From Prevotellaceae bacterium (GTDB lineage Bacteria > Bacteroidota > Bacteroidia > Bacteroidales > UBA932): a stretch of DNA of 32,711 nt. The stretch covers positions 1 to 32,711 of the forward strand of contig JAISLN010000271.1 in the NCBI GenBank assembly GCA_031290835.1, written 5' to 3'. The notes under the pieces were generated by a model, which saw only the letters and a program-made list of their open reading frames with translations, did not search any database and had not been told where the DNA came from. Both the position numbers and the translations under genes were made by a program. Below are positions 7,638-16,875 of the stretch, piece by piece; position 1 is the stretch's first letter; each line of letters begins with the position of its first letter.

Positions 7638-9116
7638 ATGAAACGGATATATTCTATTTTAATCACGCTATGCTGCGGGTTGACCGCCTGCGAAGATTTT
7701 GAAACAATCAACGAAAGCCCCAACAACCCGAGGGAAGCTCACCCGCAGCTGCTGCTTACCCAAATTGAGTGGGACGCCTTCCGCTCCTATCAGGGAACGG
7801 GGCCGCTCTACACCAACAAAATGCTGGTGCAAACCGATGGCGAGAACAGCAACCAATACTACAAGTGGACGCGCAGCGGCTTTTCTTTCCTCTCCATACG
7901 AAATATACAAAAGATGATGGAGGAGGCCGAGCGCATTGACGAAAAAAGCTACGTTGCCTTGGGCAAGTTTTTCCGGGCTTACCATTTTTACAGCATGGCC
8001 TTGCAGTTTGGCGACATTCCCTACTCCGAAGCCCTCAAGGGAGAGGCGGCCGAAGTTTATACGCCTGCGTACGACAGCCAAAAAGCGGTTTTTATGGGGA
8101 TTCTTTCGGAGCTGGAGGAGGCCGATGATTTGCTGGAAAAGGAGAATACGATTATCCGCGGCGATATTATCTATGGCGGCTCAACTGACAAGTGGCGTCG
8201 GCTGGTAAATGCTTTTCGCTTGAAAGTTTTGCTATCTTTGTCGCAAAAAGAATCCGACGCGGAGCTGAACGTCAAGAGCCGTTTTGCCGCAATTGTTCAG
8301 AGTGAGCCGCTTATGCGGGATTTTGAGGATAACGGACAGCTAACCTATTTGAATCAGGAGGGGAATCGCTACCCCGAATTTAACTCAAGCAGCTACGGCT
8401 CGGGGATGTACATTGATTCTACGTTCATCCGTCGCTTGCAGGAGCACAGCGACCCCCGCCTGTTCGTTTTCTGCACGCAGACCAAGGAGGCCAAGGAGGC
8501 GGGAAAGGCGCTGGATGATTTCACGGCCTACGAAGGAGGCGACCCGGCTGCGCCCTACGGAACGGTGAACGAAAAGGCAACGCAGGGAAAAGTGTCGAAG
8601 GTGCTGGAGCGCTACCACCAAGATCCCACCAACGAGCCGTCGGTGCTGTTGGGGTATTCGGAGCAGCAGCTGATTCTTGCCGAGGCGGCGGTGCGCGGCT
8701 GGATAGCCGGCGACGCCAACGCCTACTACCAAAATGGCGTGAAAGCTTCGTTTAAATTTTATGAAACTTACGCTAAAGGCTTGGGACAATTTGTGAGTGA
8801 AGCAAAAGCAGAAGAATATCTGGGAAATCCCGTAAACGATTTGTCGCTAAAAGCGGCTGATGCAGAAAAAATTGAGGCCATCATTCTTCAGAAATATTTT
8901 CAGTCGTTCCTGCAAGGAAAGTGGACGCCGTTTTTTGATGCGCTGCGGACGGGCTACCCCGAATACCGTCGCCCCGCGGGCGTAAAGCTTCCTTTCCGGT
9001 GGATGTATCCGCAATCGGAGTACAGCTACAACGCCAAGAATGTAGCGGAAGCTATTAAAAATCAGTTTGGAGAAGGAAACGACAAAATTGACCAAAAAAC
9101 ATGGTGGTTGAAGTAG
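7638..9116 (+). CDS. SusD/RagB-family substrate-binding lipoprotein
   Basis: The 492-residue protein has a lipoprotein signal with lipobox LTAC and lipidated Cys18, followed by EDFETINESPNNPREA, the start typical of the SusD-like_2 type. Helical TPR-like segments follow (SYVALGKFFRAYHFYSMALQ; FGDIPYSEALKG near 130), and the C-terminus has WTPFFDALRTGYPEYRRP, a common SusD-like ending block. It is tethered at the outer membrane over the SusC pore and captures substrate. It is separated by 12 bases from susC and by 18 from the metallophosphoesterase, so these are one operon. Confidence 0.95.
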   Translation: MKRIYSILITLCCGLTACEDFETINESPNNPREAHPQLLLTQIEWDAFRSYQGTGPLYTNKMLVQTDGENSNQYYKWTRSGFSFLSIRNIQKMMEEAERIDEKSYVALGKFFRAYHFYSMALQFGDIPYSEALKGEAAEVYTPAYDSQKAVFMGILSELEEADDLLEKENTIIRGDIIYGGSTDKWRRLVNAFRLKVLLSLSQKESDAELNVKSRFAAIVQSEPLMRDFEDNGQLTYLNQEGNRYPEFNSSSYGSGMYIDSTFIRRLQEHSDPRLFVFCTQTKEAKEAGKALDDFTAYEGGDPAAPYGTVNEKATQGKVSKVLERYHQDPTNEPSVLLGYSEQQLILAEAAVRGWIAGDANAYYQNGVKASFKFYETYAKGLGQFVSEAKAEEYLGNPVNDLSLKAADAEKIEAIILQKYFQSFLQGKWTPFFDALRTGYPEYRRPAGVKLPFRWMYPQSEYSYNAKNVAEAIKNQFGEGNDKIDQKTWWLK

Positions 9117-9134
9117 TAAATTAAAAAAATAAAA

Positions 9135-10163
9135 ATGAAGATGAAAAAGTTTGTTTTTGGCATTTTAGCGCTATGGATGCTCGGCTGTACGAGCAAGCCG
9201 AGTGCGGAGCTGGCGTTTGGCAGGAATGGAAAATTCAAGATAGCGCAATTTACCGATATTCACTACCAAACGGGCACGGTAGGCTCCGCAAAAGCCGTTG
9301 CCATGATGCACAGGATATTGGATGCGGAAAAACCCGATTTGGTGGTTTTTACCGGAGATGTTATCACCTGTAAGCCGCAACAACGTGGTTGGGACGAGGT
9401 GCTGGCGGTGGCTATTGAGCGCAAGCTGCCTCACGCTGTCGTTTTGGGCAACCACGACGACGAGCACGATTGGACTCGCGGGCAAATCTTTGACTATATC
9501 GCGGCAAAGCCGTATTCCCTTTCACAAAGAGGGCATGATGATATAAAAGGGACGGGAAATTATATCCTGAAAATAGCCGACAGCGCAAAAAAGACAAGCA
9601 CCCTGCTGTATTTTTTCGATTCAAACGCCTACAACAGGGTCGGTAAACAGAAGGGCTACGATTGGTTTGGCTTTGATCAGGTAGCGTGGTACCGGCAAAG
9701 TAGCCGCGCTTTGACCCAAGCCAACGGCGGACAAGCGTATCCGGCATTGGCATTTTTTCATATTCCGCTGCACGAGTACACGTTGCTTCGGGATACGACA
9801 AAAAATTATGTGCACGTTTCGCCGGTATTTGGCGTTCGCGAAGAAAAAGAATGCGCGGGGATTTTGAATACCGGCATGTTTGCCGCCATGGTCGAATGCG
9901 GCGATGTGATGGGAACCTTTGTAGGGCACGATCACGATAACGACTATATTGGGTACCTTGACAGCATTTGCTTGGCCTACGGACGCTGCACGGGCGTGGA
10001 AAGCACGTACAACAAAATCGGCTTTGGCGCGCGTATTATCGAGCTAAAAGAACACAGCAGAACTTTTGAGACGTGGATACGGGACGAGCATGGCGAGGTT
10101 TTGCACAAGGTGGCCTATCCGGATTCGTTTGCGGCGCAACAAACCGCTCCTTCCCCGCAGTAG
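9135..10163 (+). CDS. Calcineurin-like metallophosphoesterase lipoprotein
   Basis: The product (342 residues) has a lipobox MLGC with Cys18, so it is likely anchored in a membrane facing the periplasm or surface. All metallophosphoesterase motifs are present: D41 and H43 in FTDIHYQ, GD at 74-75 in VFTGDVI, GNHDDE at 105-110, a lone His in FFHIPLHEY, and GHDHDND near 264-270. These bind two metals and hydrolyse phosphate esters. It resembles the purple acid phosphatase-like group often annotated in SusCD loci. A second ATG at 9141 is also possible. It ends the forward operon and converges on the glycerophosphodiester operon, so a shared role in phosphate-ester use is plausible but unproven. 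Confidence 0.9.
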   Translation: MKMKKFVFGILALWMLGCTSKPSAELAFGRNGKFKIAQFTDIHYQTGTVGSAKAVAMMHRILDAEKPDLVVFTGDVITCKPQQRGWDEVLAVAIERKLPHAVVLGNHDDEHDWTRGQIFDYIAAKPYSLSQRGHDDIKGTGNYILKIADSAKKTSTLLYFFDSNAYNRVGKQKGYDWFGFDQVAWYRQSSRALTQANGGQAYPALAFFHIPLHEYTLLRDTTKNYVHVSPVFGVREEKECAGILNTGMFAAMVECGDVMGTFVGHDHDNDYIGYLDSICLAYGRCTGVESTYNKIGFGARIIELKEHSRTFETWIRDEHGEVLHKVAYPDSFAAQQTAPSPQ

Positions 10164-10247
10164 CCGGATTTCATCCGCCTCGAAAAAGACGGAAAATCCA
10201 AAACGCTGCAAGCCGTCAAGCTGTAGCCTACTTTGATGCTTACCATA

Positions 10248-10286
10248 AAGAAAAAGCCGCCCTCCGAAAGAGAGCGGCTTTTTCTT
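10248..10286. terminator. Bidirectional intrinsic terminator
   Basis: AAGAAAAAGCCGC and GCGGCTTTTTCTT are perfect 13-bp inverted arms around a 13-base loop. The A-run on the left arm and T-run on the right arm make it work in both directions, between the convergent ends at 10163 and 10324. Confidence 0.9.
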
Positions 10287-10323
10287 GGGGCAAAAGCGGC
10301 ATGTTGGCTCACCGCCGTTTGCC

Positions 10324-11712
10324 CTAAAATGAAAGCATCATCTTGAGCTGCGCGGCGTGCATGTTTTTGTCCAAATCGTAGTAGTAGTGATCCACAAACG
10401 AATACTTGTACTCCGCCATCAGCTTGACGTGCTTGTTGAGCGTGTAGTTCAAGCCCAGCGTAGCGAGGTGCGCCAATCCGCCCGGCACGCTCGTGGAGGG
10501 AAGCGGGTAGTCGAAGTAGTACTCGTTGCTGTTGCTTGCCTGCGCGGCGTCGAAGGTGATTTCGCTTGGGTAAAACTTTTTGCTGCCCCTCAGGAAGTAT
10601 TCGCCCTTGTTGACGTCGTTGAGGTTGACGTAGCTGTATCGGGCTACGATTTCCAGCGCGTGGCTGTCGTTCATGCCGTTGAGGGTTGCCATTTCGTCGC
10701 TGTAGGTGTAGCGGTTGCCGAGCAGGAGGTAGCCTACTTCGGCGTATGCTCCATCGAACGAGTTGCTGCGAATGGGGTTGAGCTTTTGGTACGCTGCAAC
10801 GCTCCCTGCGCTCCACACGCCGCCCAGCTGCGCTTGGAGCAGCTCTTCGTCGGGGCGGGTTTTGCCAACGCGCTTCCAAATATATTCGCCGCGGGCAAAA
10901 AATTTGCCGGTGCGCAGCAGCAGCTCGCCGGAGGCGTTTAGGTTGCTCGAAGCCCACGGCAAGTCAACGTGCAGAAATTGCTCGTTGGCGTCAACGCCTG
11001 TTTCGAGGCTTGAGCCAAAGGATTGCGCCTGCCGAAAGATGTTGTTTTCCACCCATCCGGTGCTCATTTTGGCGTACCTTACGGCAGCGCCGGCGTGCAG
11101 CGTGAGGTTGTCGGAGTTGAGAATTTTGCACACCCACCGCCCGGCAAGGGTGAAGCCCTGATGCCCGGCAGCCTGATTGTTGTACCTGTTTTCGGCAAAA
11201 ATACCCTGGTCGAGCAGCAGGTACTTGCCGTACACCTTGTAGCTTGCGCCCAGCTGCCTGCCTGCCACCAGCGCCTGCACGGGCGCGGCGCGGGTGATAA
11301 AGTGGTACTGATAGCGGCTCGTGTTGTAGCTCATTGAGGACGGGTCGGCGTAGAATCCGGCCTTGAGGCTGTGCGCTATGCCGTCGCTCTCCGCAAGGTT
11401 GTAGCGCAGGTAGATATCTTTCTGCGAAAATTTGCCGCCGGTAAAGTCAAAGTCGGCGTAGAGGTACAGCTTGTCGTACGTGAGCGAGGCGCGTATCCGC
11501 GCGTCGCTGATTGCCGCGCCGGACTTGAGGACGGTGAAGTCGCTACGGTAGCCGGCAACGTCGCTCATCAGGCGACCGCCCGCCGTAAACTCCATCTTGT
11601 TGGCCGCCAGCGCAACGTTCAGCGCCTGCGGGTCGGAGCTGTCGCCTTGCGCAGGCGCGGCGCCGGTAAAGCTCATCATGGCGATGGCTAAAGTAAAAGT
11701 ATATTTGTTCAT
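10324..11712 (-). CDS. OprO/OprP-like outer-membrane porin
   Basis: This 462-residue protein starts with a signal peptide (YTFTLAIAMMSFTGAAPAQG) and consists of alternating amphipathic beta strands, ending in the terminal aromatic signature QLKMMLSF of a barrel. Blocks such as MEFTAGGRLMSDVAGY at the start, ARGEYIWKRVGK in the middle and LEIVARYSYVNLND near 355 match the phosphate-selective porin O/P family. That family forms anion-selective pores. It is the last gene of the glpD operon, 35 bases after the glycerophosphodiesterase, so it may admit glycerophosphodiesters, glycerol-phosphate or phosphate. The exact specificity is inference. Confidence 0.82.
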   Translation of the reverse strand: MNKYTFTLAIAMMSFTGAAPAQGDSSDPQALNVALAANKMEFTAGGRLMSDVAGYRSDFTVLKSGAAISDARIRASLTYDKLYLYADFDFTGGKFSQKDIYLRYNLAESDGIAHSLKAGFYADPSSMSYNTSRYQYHFITRAAPVQALVAGRQLGASYKVYGKYLLLDQGIFAENRYNNQAAGHQGFTLAGRWVCKILNSDNLTLHAGAAVRYAKMSTGWVENNIFRQAQSFGSSLETGVDANEQFLHVDLPWASSNLNASGELLLRTGKFFARGEYIWKRVGKTRPDEELLQAQLGGVWSAGSVAAYQKLNPIRSNSFDGAYAEVGYLLLGNRYTYSDEMATLNGMNDSHALEIVARYSYVNLNDVNKGEYFLRGSKKFYPSEITFDAAQASNSNEYYFDYPLPSTSVPGGLAHLATLGLNYTLNKHVKLMAEYKYSFVDHYYYDLDKNMHAAQLKMMLSF

Positions 11713-11747
11713 CTTATTTTGCTATTAAATATGTTGTCATTTTTTTG

Positions 11748-13211
11748 TTAATATCCAAGCCTTACCAAAACCTCCTGCGCGCTCTCCGTGCCCCTGTACT
11801 TTTGCTTTCCCTGTTCAAGGTAGAACTTCAGCGTGGCGTCGGCGTGGTTGGTGAACATGCCGTCGATGTAGCGGCGCACGTTTCCGTTTTCGTCAGCGTA
11901 GTTGTACTGCGTTTTCACGCCTTTGTCCCACACGCCGTAGTACTTGTTCATTTGCTCGTAGGTGTCGAACGAGTAGGGATGGTTGAGCAGCCCGGCCTTG
12001 TGGATGAGGTACGCCTGCCACGCTTCGTTGCACTCGGGGTAGCTGTTGGGCGCTCCCGCAATGCAGGGGCCAATGATGTGCGCCTTGTTGGCAACGGCGA
12101 GGTTGATGGACGAGGCGTACTCCGACGGCGTGCCGTCCAGCAGCGACCCGGATTGGGGCCACAGCAAAAAGGTCATCGGCACCTTTCCGCCAAAAACCTG
12201 CGACGTACGCACCAAGCTCGACAGCGCAAAGGTTTGCAAAACAACCTTGCCGTTGGTGCGCCCCACGTTCACGGTGTTGGCGGCGCCGGTGTAGAAGGGC
12301 GCGGTGGGGTCGGCAGGCTTGGTGATAATGTTCCAGCCGAGGCGGTCTAACTCGTCGTAAACCCTTTTCTCCATGTCGGAGGGGTTGAGCCACGATTCCT
12401 TAAACTCAAGGTAAATGCCGGGGCGGTTGCCGTTCCACTGCGTGGGGGCTTCATTTTCGTACTCAAAGCGGTAGGCGGCCTCGTACGATTTTGAGCCGTC
12501 AAACCATTCCCTGTCAATCATGGGCTTGGCCTTGCAGATGCTGTCTATCGTGCAGATGCGCGTTCCGGCGGCGTCCCGCTTCAGCTTTTGCCCTTCGGCA
12601 ATTCTCACCACGTCCTCCAGCGTCGAAATGTGCTGCCGGATGGCGCTGAACGCCTCGCGAGCCTGCTCGGGCTCTCCCGTTTCGGGCTTGATGTTAAACC
12701 ACGTTCCGGCGTCGAGCTTTGCCAGCTCGTCGTACATGTACGAGGCGGCGTAGTAGGGTTGGAATGTTTTCCGGTCTTCCTCCAGCTGCTTTTTTGCCTG
12801 CGCGGAGTCAAGCCCGTGCGCGGTGTAGTAGGCAAAGCGCGTGTTGGGGATAAATTCGCCGTACACGTTTTCGATGTTGGTGGTGCGCCTCAGGTTGTCG
12901 TCGTGCAGCGCAAGGATAACGCCGTCTTTGGAGCATTGCAGGTCGAGCTCGAGGTAGTCGGCGCCTATTTCTCGCGCCCAGCGGTAGGCCGCCTCGGTTT
13001 CTTCGGGCGTCCAGAAGGTAGAGCCCCGGTGCGCCATCACGGCGTCGGGCGCCACGTAGTCCCTCACGGCTTTCAGGTCGGCGGGCAGCTCATCTACCCG
13101 GACTTTGTCCACCTCTTTTCGGATATCTGTGTAGCGCTCTTCGTTGCACGACGCCAGCATCCAGCCGGCGGCGCATATCGCCGTTATTCTAATCAAAGTA
13201 TTTTTATTCAT
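11748..13211 (-). CDS. Glycerophosphodiester phosphodiesterase lipoprotein (GlpQ/UgpQ type)
   Basis: This 487-residue protein carries a lipobox LASC with Cys22. The GDPD catalytic residues are in place: H61-R62 in VMAHRGS, E88 and D90 in YLELDLQ, and H103-D104 in LALHDDNLRRTTN. Enzymes of this family split glycerophosphodiesters into sn-glycerol-3-phosphate and an alcohol using a metal ion. It is longer than a minimal GDPD because of an insert after residue 110 and a C-terminal region (from about 330) that includes substrate-side loops such as MTFLLWPQSG. The gene lies between the GlpT-like transporter (50 bases upstream) and the porin, which fits a periplasmic step before uptake. Confidence 0.92.
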   Translation of the reverse strand: MNKNTLIRITAICAAGWMLASCNEERYTDIRKEVDKVRVDELPADLKAVRDYVAPDAVMAHRGSTFWTPEETEAAYRWAREIGADYLELDLQCSKDGVILALHDDNLRRTTNIENVYGEFIPNTRFAYYTAHGLDSAQAKKQLEEDRKTFQPYYAASYMYDELAKLDAGTWFNIKPETGEPEQAREAFSAIRQHISTLEDVVRIAEGQKLKRDAAGTRICTIDSICKAKPMIDREWFDGSKSYEAAYRFEYENEAPTQWNGNRPGIYLEFKESWLNPSDMEKRVYDELDRLGWNIITKPADPTAPFYTGAANTVNVGRTNGKVVLQTFALSSLVRTSQVFGGKVPMTFLLWPQSGSLLDGTPSEYASSINLAVANKAHIIGPCIAGAPNSYPECNEAWQAYLIHKAGLLNHPYSFDTYEQMNKYYGVWDKGVKTQYNYADENGNVRRYIDGMFTNHADATLKFYLEQGKQKYRGTESAQEVLVRLGY

Positions 13212-13261
13212 ATTAATATTCTTTTTATGTTTATTGCTAATTTAGTTCATTAAAATTTTCA

Positions 13262-14614
13262 CTATTTGTTGCTGCCTTCTTTTTTGTAGGTAAACGCCAT
13301 GAGAACGATTGCCAGCAGGCAGCTTGCTATGAGCAGCCGGAAACCGTTTGACCATCCGTAATGCTCCACTACCTGTCCCATTACGATATTTGCCAGCAGC
13401 GAAGTGCCGACGAAGTAGCCAAAAAAGCCGGTGAGCCCGGCGGAGGTGCCGGCGGCGTTTTTGGGCGATAAATCCAGCGCGTGGACGCCTATCAGCATCA
13501 CCGGGCCGTAAACAAAAAATCCTATTGCGGTAAATGCAACCGTGTCCACCAGCTTTCCGTAGGGGCTGAGCCAGTACACCACGATGGCGGTCATCACCAG
13601 CAGCATGAAGATGATGGTGGTCATGGCGCGCTTGCCGCCAAAGAGCTTGTCGCTCACCCAGCCGCACAGCAGCGTGCCGGGAATGGCCGCCCACTCGTAG
13701 AGGGAGTAGGCGTTGCTGATTTCGGCCTGCGAATACCCCTTGACTTCGGAAAAGTAGGTGGGCGCCCAATCCTGCACCCCGTACCGGATGAAGTACACAA
13801 AGGCGTTGGCAACCGCCACAACCCACAGCATCTTGTTGTTCAGCACGTACTTGAAAAATATTTCCCTTGTGGTGAGCACCGTTTCCGATTGGGCGGAGTA
13901 GCCGGGCGGGTAGTCGTTTTTGTGCTTTTCTATGCTCGGCAGCCCTTGCGATTGGGGGTTGTCGCGTATTGTTAGCAGGGCGATGAGGGCGAGGATGAGG
14001 GCAATGGCTGCCGGAAAGTAAAAAATACCAACGCGCCACGCCATCGAGGAAAACCCTACCGACGCGCCGAACAGCACGCCCCACTTGACGACCTGCCCCA
14101 GCATGCCGCCGCCTACGTTGTGCGCCAAGTTCCAGACGGCCATTTTCGTTCCCCGCTCCTTCACCGAAAACCAGTGCGTCATCACCCGTCCGCAGGGCGG
14201 CCAGCCCATGCCGCCAAACCAGCCCACCAAGAACTGAAAAACGGCCATCACCGCAACGCTGTACATGCCGATGCTCGTGCCTGCGGCTATCGTTGCCGCC
14301 GCCGCCAGCGTAAGCCCCAGCGGCAAAAACAGCCGGGCGTTGCTCCTGTCCGAAACGCCGCCCATCAAAAACTTCGACAGCCCGTAGGCTATGCCGTTAA
14401 AGGCAAACGCTACGCCAAGGTCGGCTTTCGTAAAGCCCTCGGCCAGCAGGTAGGGCATGGCCAGCGAAAAATTTTTCCTTACGAGGTAGTACGCGGCGTA
14501 TCCCACAAAAATACCGATAAAGACCTGCCAGCGCATGCGCCTGTAGTCGTGCTCAACTTTTGCCTTATCGGTCATCGGCGGCTTGTGCGCCGGAGGTTGT
14601 AAAAAATGCTTCAT
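13262..14614 (-). CDS. glpT: GlpT-like organophosphate:phosphate antiporter (MFS)
   Basis: A 450-residue membrane protein with about 12 hydrophobic segments. It shows organophosphate:phosphate antiporter marks: YYLVRKNFSLAMPYL near residues 42-56, the loop GGVSDRSNARLFLPLG near 86-101, and FQFLVGWFGGMGWPPCGRV around 126-144, as in GlpT and UhpT. Such carriers exchange glycerol-3-phosphate or sugar phosphates for inorganic phosphate across the inner membrane. Lying 16 bases downstream of glpD and next to a glycerophosphodiesterase, glycerol-3-phosphate is the most likely substrate. A second start at Met14 would drop only a polar tail. Confidence 0.9.
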   Translation of the reverse strand: MKHFLQPPAHKPPMTDKAKVEHDYRRMRWQVFIGIFVGYAAYYLVRKNFSLAMPYLLAEGFTKADLGVAFAFNGIAYGLSKFLMGGVSDRSNARLFLPLGLTLAAAATIAAGTSIGMYSVAVMAVFQFLVGWFGGMGWPPCGRVMTHWFSVKERGTKMAVWNLAHNVGGGMLGQVVKWGVLFGASVGFSSMAWRVGIFYFPAAIALILALIALLTIRDNPQSQGLPSIEKHKNDYPPGYSAQSETVLTTREIFFKYVLNNKMLWVVAVANAFVYFIRYGVQDWAPTYFSEVKGYSQAEISNAYSLYEWAAIPGTLLCGWVSDKLFGGKRAMTTIIFMLLVMTAIVVYWLSPYGKLVDTVAFTAIGFFVYGPVMLIGVHALDLSPKNAAGTSAGLTGFFGYFVGTSLLANIVMGQVVEHYGWSNGFRLLIASCLLAIVLMAFTYKKEGSNK

Positions 14615-14630
14615 GTATTACTTTGTAAAA

Positions 14631-16193
14631 TTATGAAATAATGTAACCTGTTGCTAATGTTGTAAATTCGTTGATTTGTTGCTTCACCCACTCCTGATTT
14701 TTTCCCAGCTCTTTTGCCACGACCTCTGCCACCGTGGGCGCGGCGGCTATGGCTGCGCGGGCGTCGAGGTGCAGGAGCCTTACGCGGCGCGCCAGCACGT
14801 CCTCCACGTCGCGCGCCATTTCGCGGCGCACAGCCCACACCACCTCCGCCACCGTGTAGGGGTAGTCGGCGTGCAGCTTTTGGGCAAAATCGGGCGAGCT
14901 TTCCCGCAGCTCCCTTACGGCAGGCTCGTCGCTGCCGTACACGTGCAGGTGATTCGCCAAGTTAGCGTGGAGGCGGTAGCCGTAAACGTGAAGGCTTCTC
15001 GTCCGGCGCTTTCTTGCCTCCAGCAAGCCCAGCCGAATAGCTTTATCCACCGTATCCTCCGCCATCCGGCGGTAGGAAGTCCACTTGCCGCCGGTAATGG
15101 TGATGAGCTTGCTCGCCGACACGATAATCTTGTGCCCGCGCGACAGCTCCTTCGTGCTTTTGCCCTCGCGCTTCGGCGCCGCCAGCGGACGCTGCCCGGC
15201 AAATACCGAAAGAATATCGGAGCGCTGCGGCGGCGCTTCAAAGTAGAGCGCGGCGGTATTCAGGATAAAGTCAACCTCCTCCTTCAGCGGCGCAGGCTCC
15301 AGCTCGGCGGCAGGACGCACGGTATCGGTGGTGCCCGCCACCACCTTGCCGTGCCACGGTATGGCAAACAGCACCCGGCCGTCGCTCGTTTTCGGAATCA
15401 TCATGGCGTAGCCGTGCGGCAGGAATTTTTTATCAAACACCAGATGAATGCCTTGGCTCGGCGTAACCATTTTGCGGTGCTCGGGCGAATCCATCGCCAT
15501 GACCTCATCCACAAAAACGCCGCAGGCGTTCACCACCGCGCGCGCCCGGAGCAGCCTTTCGCCGCCCGTTTCGAGGTCGGTAAACCTCACGCCCGACGCA
15601 TTGCCGCGCTTGTCGTGCAGTATGCCCGTTACCTTTGCCCTATTCAGCGCCACGCCGCCCAGCGCCACGCAAGTCTGCGCCAAGGTTACCGCCATACGCG
15701 CATCGTCAAACTGCCCATCGTGGTACACAATTCCGCCCTTCAGCCCGTGCCGAATAGCGGTAGGCAGGCAGCCAAGCACCTTTTTGGCCGAAATAAAGCG
15801 GCTGCGCCCGTACCCAAAGCCCAGCGAGAGCATATCGTACAGCGTAAGCCCGCAGAAGTACAGGAGGCAGTCCCACCACGTGTAGCAGGGGATAACAAAG
15901 GATTGATCTTTCACTATATGCGGAGCGTTTTGCTTCATGCGTCCGCGCTCCCGAAGCGCCTCCAGCACCAGCCACACGTCGCCGTGCTGCAGGTAGCGCA
16001 CGCCGCCGTGCACCAGCTTGGTGCTCTTGCTTGAGGTGCTCTTGGCAAAATCCGCCATTTCGAGCAGCGCAACCTTGTAGCCGCGCGCGGCTGCATCCAC
16101 CGCCACGCCCAAACCCGTAGCGCCGCCGCCTACTACAACGCAATCCCACGTATCTGTTTCCTGCAGCTGCGCCATCATTTTATCTCTGTTCAT
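14631..16193 (-). CDS. glpD: FAD-dependent glycerol-3-phosphate dehydrogenase
   Basis: The frame is open from a TTG at 16220, but the ATG at 16193 leaves the usual short lead before the nucleotide-binding fold, giving 520 residues. The FAD-binding GxGxxG-type motif is VVVGGGATGLGVAVDAA (about 19-35), followed by KSTSSKSTKLVHGGVRYLQH, a signature of GlpD and GlpA proteins, and by GRVLFAIPWHGKVVAGTTDT in the middle. The C-terminal all-helical DAO_C region runs from about 385 on. It oxidises glycerol-3-phosphate to dihydroxyacetone phosphate at the inner membrane and passes electrons to quinone. As the first gene of the four-gene operon (glpD, glpT, GDPD, porin), it supplies the catabolic end of the pathway. 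Confidence 0.95.
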   Translation of the reverse strand: MNRDKMMAQLQETDTWDCVVVGGGATGLGVAVDAAARGYKVALLEMADFAKSTSSKSTKLVHGGVRYLQHGDVWLVLEALRERGRMKQNAPHIVKDQSFVIPCYTWWDCLLYFCGLTLYDMLSLGFGYGRSRFISAKKVLGCLPTAIRHGLKGGIVYHDGQFDDARMAVTLAQTCVALGGVALNRAKVTGILHDKRGNASGVRFTDLETGGERLLRARAVVNACGVFVDEVMAMDSPEHRKMVTPSQGIHLVFDKKFLPHGYAMMIPKTSDGRVLFAIPWHGKVVAGTTDTVRPAAELEPAPLKEEVDFILNTAALYFEAPPQRSDILSVFAGQRPLAAPKREGKSTKELSRGHKIIVSASKLITITGGKWTSYRRMAEDTVDKAIRLGLLEARKRRTRSLHVYGYRLHANLANHLHVYGSDEPAVRELRESSPDFAQKLHADYPYTVAEVVWAVRREMARDVEDVLARRVRLLHLDARAAIAAAPTVAEVVAKELGKNQEWVKQQINEFTTLATGYIIS

Positions 16194-16583
16194 AAGCCTT
16201 TTACTTATAAAAATAGCCAAGTGTGTAGCAAAATCAACATAAAGGTAAGAAATTTTTTTTATAAAGTAAAGTTTGCTTACATGCTGTCTATTCCGATTTT
16301 ACCTTTGACAATAGGATTTTTGCTTAAAAATATACACGTCCGCAACAAAAACAGCCATGAACAAAGATAAATTTTTTACAAATCGAAATTTCAGCAGCTC
16401 CCTTTTGCACAAAAAATAAGCGATGGCTTCAAAATATTAACCTGAAGTTGGGATTTAAGGAGAGATTAAGGGAGGGATAGGGTGATAATAAAGGATAATA
16501 AAGGAAAAATGCCGCAGACGTTTTAACCCGCCGTGAGGTTAACTTTGTGCATTACTTGTCCTCAAGGCAATAGTTCTCAACCA
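16194..16583. other. A/T-rich intergenic region without a recognised gene
   Basis: Between glpD and the palindromic array there is no credible reading frame. The stretch 16440-16510 is purine-rich (runs of GGAG, AAGGATAATAAAGG). No convincing glpD promoter is seen; TGATTTTG on the reverse strand near 16229-16236 is one base off the TAnnTTTG box. Confidence 0.6.
16540..16547 (+). promoter_or_regulatory. Possible -7 box upstream of the palindromic array
   Basis: TAACTTTG matches TAnnTTTG and would start transcription about 30 bases before the array, so the array may be transcribed. There is no clear -33 partner, so this could be chance. Confidence 0.3.
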
Positions 16584-16860
16584 TGCCGCTAAATTTGGTG
16601 GACATATCCGCCAAATTATGCCGAATTTGGCGGTTGTATCCGCCAAATTATGCCGAATTTGGTGGTTGTATCCGCCAAATTATGCCGAATTTGGTGGTTG
16701 TATCCGCCAAACTATGCCAAATTTGGTGGTTGTATCCGCCAAATTATGCCGAATTTGGTGGTTGTATCCGCCAAATTATGCCAAATTTGGTGGTTATATC
16801 CGCCAAATTATGCCGAATTTAGCGGATATATCCGAAAAAATCACCCTGATTTTTCGGATA
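16584..16860 (+). repeat. Array of 32-bp palindromic units (eight in phase)
   Basis: Units begin at 16605, 16637, 16669, 16701, 16733, 16765, 16797 and 16829, exactly 32 bases apart, with a partial unit before them. Each of the first seven reads TATCCGCCAAATTATGCCG followed by AATTTGG and a CGG-like end, so every unit is itself an inverted repeat (CCGCCAAATT / AATTTGGCGG). Several right arms have decayed to GGTGG. The eighth unit keeps TATCCG and CGGATA at its ends but has a different core (AAAAAATCACCCTGATTTTT) and a better hairpin. It ends 15 bases before the promoter box of the ATPase gene. No unique spacers are present, so it is not a CRISPR. Confidence 0.95.
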
Positions 16861-16875
16861 TCAATGCTTTTTACC

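Noticed and set aside
10115-10957. A 280-codon reverse frame across the terminator region
   Set aside because: It crosses the bidirectional terminator and overlaps the porin gene in another frame with an Arg-rich shadow composition.
14676-16034. A 452-codon forward frame opposite glpD
   Set aside because: It lies wholly antisense to a textbook glpD gene and is rich in Arg and His as expected for a shadow frame.
16194-16220. Upstream TTG start for GlpD
   Set aside because: The ATG at 16193 gives the usual short lead before the FAD motif.
16584-16860. CRISPR array
   Set aside because: The 32-base units follow one another with no unique spacers, each unit is itself a palindrome, and no cas genes are present.
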